Source of the DNA: Acidobacteriota bacterium
GTDB taxonomy: Bacteria > Acidobacteriota > Terriglobia > Terriglobales > Acidobacteriaceae
Assembly (NCBI GenBank): GCA_021799945.1
Contig: JAJYZK010000133.1
Coordinates: 1-7,889 of the forward strand
Reading direction: 5' to 3'
Length of the DNA stretch: 7,889 nucleotides
Shown: positions 6,002 through 7,889 of the stretch, one piece after another
Layout: every line of letters begins with the position of its first letter
How positions within the stretch are numbered: position 1 is the stretch's first letter
Position numbers and translations under genes: made by a program
The notes under the pieces: model-generated
Databases searched by the model: none
What the model saw: only the letters and a program-made list of their open reading frames with translations
What the model was told of the DNA's origin: nothing

Positions 6002-6579
6002 TCACTCCCCCCGGGATCTCCGCGGACCGGGAGATGTTTGGTTACCGCCTGCCGGGTGAGCTTCGTTCCCTTGGTCAGCTCGGATGGTCAGTTCGGAGAT
6101 CGGTCTGCGCTGGCCGTTCCCCAGCTCGGCATAGGCCTTCGCATTCTCCATCTGGCGCTCCCATCCCTGCGAGTGCATGCGGAAGGCCTCCGCCCGCCGC
6201 TGGCTCGGAATCCTGTCGAAACCGGATTCCGATACCTTCAGCAAAGTTCCCCCCGCAATCGTCTCCAACCGAAACTCCACCAGCGTAGGCGTCTCCCGCG
6301 AATAGTCGATCTTCAAATCCACGGCGTAGGGATGCCAGGCATACGAGAAATAAACCTCCGGCTCGATCGCCAGCACTTCGATCTCCATCCGCAAATGCTC
6401 ATAGCCAAATGCTCATAGCCCGGATGAGTGATCTGCCCGCTCACCCGCCGGCCTGCCGCAAACGGCCCATCCAGCTTTACCCGAAACCATTCGCCGAACT
6501 GACGAAAATCCGTCAGCGCTCGCCAAACGAGGGTAGGAGGGGCCGCAATCTCGATCTGTCGCTCGATCCGCTCCTCCAT
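6002..6579 (-). pseudogene. SRPBCC / AHSA1-like domain protein, frameshifted by a 14-bp duplication
   Basis: The minus strand encodes a START/Bet v1-like SRPBCC protein of the AHSA1 (Hsp90-activator-like) group, a hydrophobic ligand-binding fold with no assignable substrate. The start is the ATG at 6579-6577, with GGAGG (6592-6588) 8 nt upstream. The N-terminal part, MEERIERQIEIAAPPTLVWR then LTDFRQFGEWFRVKLDGPF, is typical. At residue 58 (GYEHL) the frame breaks because CAAATGCTCATAGC is present twice in tandem (6392-6405 and 6406-6419). As it stands, the product would be 88 residues, the last 30 out of frame, stopping at 6313. Without one copy the junction reads GYEHLRMEIEVLAIEPEV and continues in frame to TGA at 6004-6002, giving 187 residues. 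The domain itself ends near NAKAYAELGN, and the last ~35 residues are an unusual tail. No other lesion is visible, so the mutation is recent, reversible or an assembly artefact. Confidence 0.85.
6392..6419 (-). repeat. Exact 14-bp tandem duplication causing the frameshift
   Basis: CAAATGCTCATAGC occurs at 6392-6405 and again at 6406-6419 with no mismatch. Because 14 is not a multiple of three, the extra copy shifts the reading frame of the SRPBCC gene. Both flanks match one protein family in different frames. Confidence 0.9.
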
Positions 6580-6790
6580 AATCGCAACCTCCGAGCTGCG
6601 TATGGCTCCCACCGTAGCATGGCCCCGGCAAACCTCCAGGCATGCGATCGGCTATTCAGACTGCCTGTGCAGGAGTGCGCATAGCATGGGCCTCCCCGCC
6701 GCCCGGCCTACCATCCCGTATTGACGGATTCCTATTGTCGGCGCGAAATCGAGCGGGAAGACCTCTTCCGTCTGCGCCTTGTCCGGCGGC
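6580..6790. other. Gap between the SRPBCC remnant and the tRNA promoter
   Basis: This divergent spacer carries the Shine-Dalgarno of the minus-strand SRPBCC gene (6588-6592). A forward TTGACG at 6721-6726 lacks a good -10 partner at normal spacing. No gene is supported, and the frames crossing it on the minus strand arise from sequence antisense to the tRNA. Confidence 0.4.
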
Positions 6791-6820
6791 TTGAAGGGCG
6801 GCTGTTGGGCCGTGTATAAC
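6791..6820 (+). promoter_or_regulatory. Candidate sigma-70 promoter for tRNA-Leu
   Basis: TTGAAG (6791-6796) and TATAAC (6815-6820) are 18 bp apart, and each is close to consensus. Transcription would start near 6827, about 29 nt before the mature tRNA 5' end at 6856, a normal leader for RNase P processing. Confidence 0.5.
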
Positions 6821-6855
6821 TGGGGTTGCCTGGCCCGGAGCAACAGCTCTCCAAT

Positions 6856-6940
6856 GCGGAAGTGGTGAAATTGGCAGACACACCATCTTGAGGGGGTGGC
6901 GCCGAGAGGCATGGGGGTTCAAGTCCCCCCTTCCGCACCA
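6856..6940 (+). tRNA. tRNA-Leu (anticodon GAG)
   Basis: An 85-nt class II tRNA folds completely by eye. The acceptor stem is GCGGAAG (6856-6862) with CTTCCGC (6930-6936). The D stem is GTG (6865-6867) with CAC (6879-6881). The anticodon stem is CCATC (6883-6887) with GGTGG (6895-6899, one wobble pair), around the loop TTGAGGG with anticodon GAG at 6890-6892. A long variable arm has GCC and GGC pairing around a GAGA loop (6901-6910). The T stem is GGGGG (6913-6917) with CCCCC (6925-6929), around TTCAAGT. The discriminator base is A (6937, as expected for leucine) and CCA is encoded (6938-6940). It reads CTC and CTT codons. It lies directly upstream of secG. Confidence 0.97.
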
Positions 6941-6970
6941 AAGCACACAGGAGCTCACAGGCCGGCGCAA

Positions 6971-7002
6971 CGCCCGGGGCCTCGAAAATGCCCGCCCGGG
7001 CG
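6971..7002 (+). terminator. GC-rich hairpin between tRNA-Leu and secG, possible terminator
   Basis: CGCCCGGG (6971-6978) pairs perfectly with CCCGGGCG (6995-7002) around a 16-nt loop. This is an 8-bp, all G-C stem 30 nt beyond the tRNA 3' end. No T-tract follows. It could end or process the tRNA transcript, and the separate -10-like box at 7030 would then serve secG. Confidence 0.35.
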
Positions 7003-7015
7003 AGGGACGCGGGGA

Positions 7016-7041
7016 GCCTGAAAAACCCGTATAATTCAGGC
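7016..7041 (+). promoter_or_regulatory. Candidate secG -10 box within a perfect inverted repeat
   Basis: A consensus TATAAT lies at 7030-7035, giving a start near 7042 and a leader of about 30 nt to the secG ATG. No good -35 is seen 16-18 bp upstream. The box lies inside GCCTGAA (7016-7022) and TTCAGGC (7035-7041), a perfect 7-bp inverted repeat whose half-site centres are 19 bp apart. This could be an operator or, if transcribed from upstream, an RNA hairpin. Confidence 0.42.
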
Positions 7042-7071
7042 ACAAGGCAAAGGCTTTCTCCCACATCGATT

Positions 7072-7371
7072 ATGATCTGGCTTCTCGGCGTCATTCACGT
7101 ACTGGTCTGCATCGTGCTGATCGCAGTGGTTCTGTTGCAGCAGGGCAAGAGCGCCGACCTGGCCGGCGCCTTTGGCGGCCAAGGCTCGCAGACGGCCTTC
7201 GGACCGCGTGGCGCGGCCAATCTGCTCACCCGGGTGACAACGTGGGCCGCCGTCATATTCATGCTCACCTCTATCGGCCTCACGGTGATGATTCAGCGCC
7301 ACAGCGGTCCCCGATCCGCGCTTTCCGGCATCAAGAGCACGCAGTCCTCGCCGGCCAAGCCCGGCAAGTAA
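7072..7371 (+). CDS. secG: Protein-export membrane protein SecG
   Basis: SecG (99 residues) is the small auxiliary subunit of the SecYEG translocon in the inner membrane and stimulates SecA-driven export. Two transmembrane helices are clear at about 3-23 and 55-74. The conserved cytoplasmic loop LLQQGKSADLAGAFGGQGSQ (21-40), followed by TAFGPRGAANLLTR, is diagnostic. The ATG at 7072 is chosen because MIWLLGVIHVLV is the usual SecG start. An in-frame ATG at 6988 would add 28 residues of unrelated charged sequence overlapping the putative promoter. There is no strong Shine-Dalgarno, only AAAGG about 18 nt upstream. The last ~25 residues are a polar Ser/Pro/Lys tail, as is common. tRNA-Leu lies 131 bp upstream. 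Confidence 0.95.
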   Translation: MIWLLGVIHVLVCIVLIAVVLLQQGKSADLAGAFGGQGSQTAFGPRGAANLLTRVTTWAAVIFMLTSIGLTVMIQRHSGPRSALSGIKSTQSSPAKPGK

Positions 7372-7402
7372 CCCGAACCTCGGTCAATCCTCCATGGCGT
7401 CC

Positions 7403-7423
7403 CGGGATCTCCTGAGTCTCCCG
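7403..7423 (+). terminator. Weak hairpin downstream of secG
   Basis: CGGGA (7403-7407) and TCCCG (7419-7423) form a 5-bp stem with an 11-nt loop, followed by the pyrimidine-rich tctcctcttt. This is a marginal terminator candidate between secG and the hydrolase gene. Confidence 0.22.
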
Positions 7424-7497
7424 TCTCCTCTTTCCGCCGCCCGGCTTTCACCGGAATCCATCCCAAAGCGGCATCCCGCCACCCCGGCATAGGCTTC

Positions 7498-7503
7498 GGA
7501 GGA
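7498..7503 (+). promoter_or_regulatory. Strong ribosome binding site for the MBL-fold gene
   Basis: GGAGGA is a near-perfect Shine-Dalgarno 8 nt before the ATG at 7512. It fixes that start and is the best forward ribosome binding site in the window. Confidence 0.75.
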
Positions 7504-7511
7504 TTCGCACG

Positions 7512-7889
7512 ATGATTCTGGAAACCTTCCCCGTGGGCCCCCTGCGCTGCAATTGCGTCATTCTGGGCGATGAGCTCACCCATCAGGGGGTGGTCATCGA
7601 TCCCGGCGACAATATCGAGGAGATTCTGGCGCGCCTGGCCCGGCACGCCCTTACCCTCCAGCAGATCGTCGTCACCCACGCCCACATCGATCATGTCGGC
7701 GGGGCCGCGCGCCTGCGCGACCTGACCGGCGCTCCCATCGCCATGAATCCCAAAGACCTGCCACTGCTGGACATGATGGAGGCGCAGGCCGGGTGGATCG
7801 GAGTACCCACCCCCCAGGTGCGCCCGCCGGACGTAGAGGCCGAAGACGGGGTCCGTCTCGGTCCGCCACCGCTGACCATGGAAGTGCTG
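7512..7889 (+). CDS. MBL-fold metallo-hydrolase (glyoxalase II-like), 3' end outside window
   Basis: The first 126 codons of a metallo-beta-lactamase-fold hydrolase are present, and the frame is still open at the window edge. The N-terminal strand MILETFPVGPLRCNCVIL with VVIDPGDN (27-34) is typical of the small glyoxalase II/YcbL-like group. The zinc-binding motif THAHIDHVGG has His56, His58, Asp60 and His61, the full HxHxDH set. The family cleaves thioesters or related substrates with a two-metal centre. Whether this one is a hydroxyacylglutathione hydrolase-like enzyme or another member cannot be decided without the C-terminal half. The start is fixed by GGAGGA 8 nt upstream. It lies 140 bp after secG and may be transcribed with it or alone. 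Confidence 0.92.
   Translation, partial: MILETFPVGPLRCNCVILGDELTHQGVVIDPGDNIEEILARLARHALTLQQIVVTHAHIDHVGGAARLRDLTGAPIAMNPKDLPLLDMMEAQAGWIGVPTPQVRPPDVEAEDGVRLGPPPLTMEVL

Noticed and set aside
5864..6418. 184-codon plus-strand open frame after recR
   Set aside because: It is antisense to the SRPBCC remnant, which explains the sequence in its own frames. It has no ribosome binding site and no recognisable domain.
6988..7071. Longer SecG start at 6988
   Set aside because: It would add 28 charged residues not found in SecG, and it overlaps the GC hairpin and the TATAAT box. The ATG at 7072 gives the canonical SecG N-terminus.
6652..7094. Minus-strand open frames with GRGDLNPH and GGLEPPCL-like sequence across the tRNA
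   Set aside because: These are the classic false proteins produced by translating the antisense of a tRNA-Leu gene. The tRNA on the plus strand explains the sequence completely.
1..7889. Novel defence, mobile or biosynthetic system
   Set aside because: Every sizeable coding region matches a housekeeping or common metabolic family, and there are no transposase, integrase, nuclease or toxin-like genes. The unusual content is limited to repeats, the frameshift and possible regulatory dyads.

Overview
The window is GC-rich, with G/C favoured at third codon positions, and gene-dense. It looks like a chromosomal segment of a free-living bacterium. A futalosine-pathway MqnD-type protein, a membrane fatty acid desaturase, the dnaX-ybaB-recR block and a short repeat of the CCTGAGCG.AGCGAAGGAT type suggest an acidobacterium (Acidobacteriota, Terriglobia-like). 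This assignment is an inference from recalled protein and repeat similarity, not from a marker gene. Most of the content is housekeeping, and I found no mobile element, CRISPR array, toxin-antitoxin pair or defence system.

Layout. Positions 106-1062 (+) encode an MqnD-family protein with an unusual Ser/Ala-rich N-terminal extension that contains a 15-bp tandem repeat. Positions 1236-2207 (+) encode a three-histidine-box acyl desaturase. Positions 2208-2786 hold no credible gene but are rich in short repeats, and end in a plausible promoter for dnaX. Positions 2787-5855 (+) hold dnaX, ybaB/ebfC and recR, a classic DNA replication and repair cluster; the last two start with TTG. On the opposite strand, 6579-6002 is an SRPBCC/AHSA1-type gene broken by an exact 14-bp tandem duplication. 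Taking out one copy restores the reading frame perfectly. Positions 6856-6940 are a complete tRNA-Leu(GAG) with encoded CCA and a plausible sigma-70 promoter. Positions 7072-7371 are secG. Positions 7512-7889 are the start of a metallo-beta-lactamase-fold hydrolase that runs off the window.

How the genes work together. DnaX loads the sliding clamp, YbaB/EbfC is a nucleoid-associated DNA-binding protein, and RecR works with RecF/RecO in gap repair; their same-strand arrangement with short gaps suggests co-transcription. MqnD serves menaquinone synthesis, the desaturase adjusts membrane fluidity, and SecG belongs to the SecYEG translocon. No common pathway beyond the dnaX-recR group is evident.

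The observations most worth checking are the 14-bp duplication in the SRPBCC gene, the inverted repeats that bracket the putative -10 boxes of dnaX and secG, the repeat-rich gap before dnaX, and the repeat-encoded extension of the MqnD-like protein.
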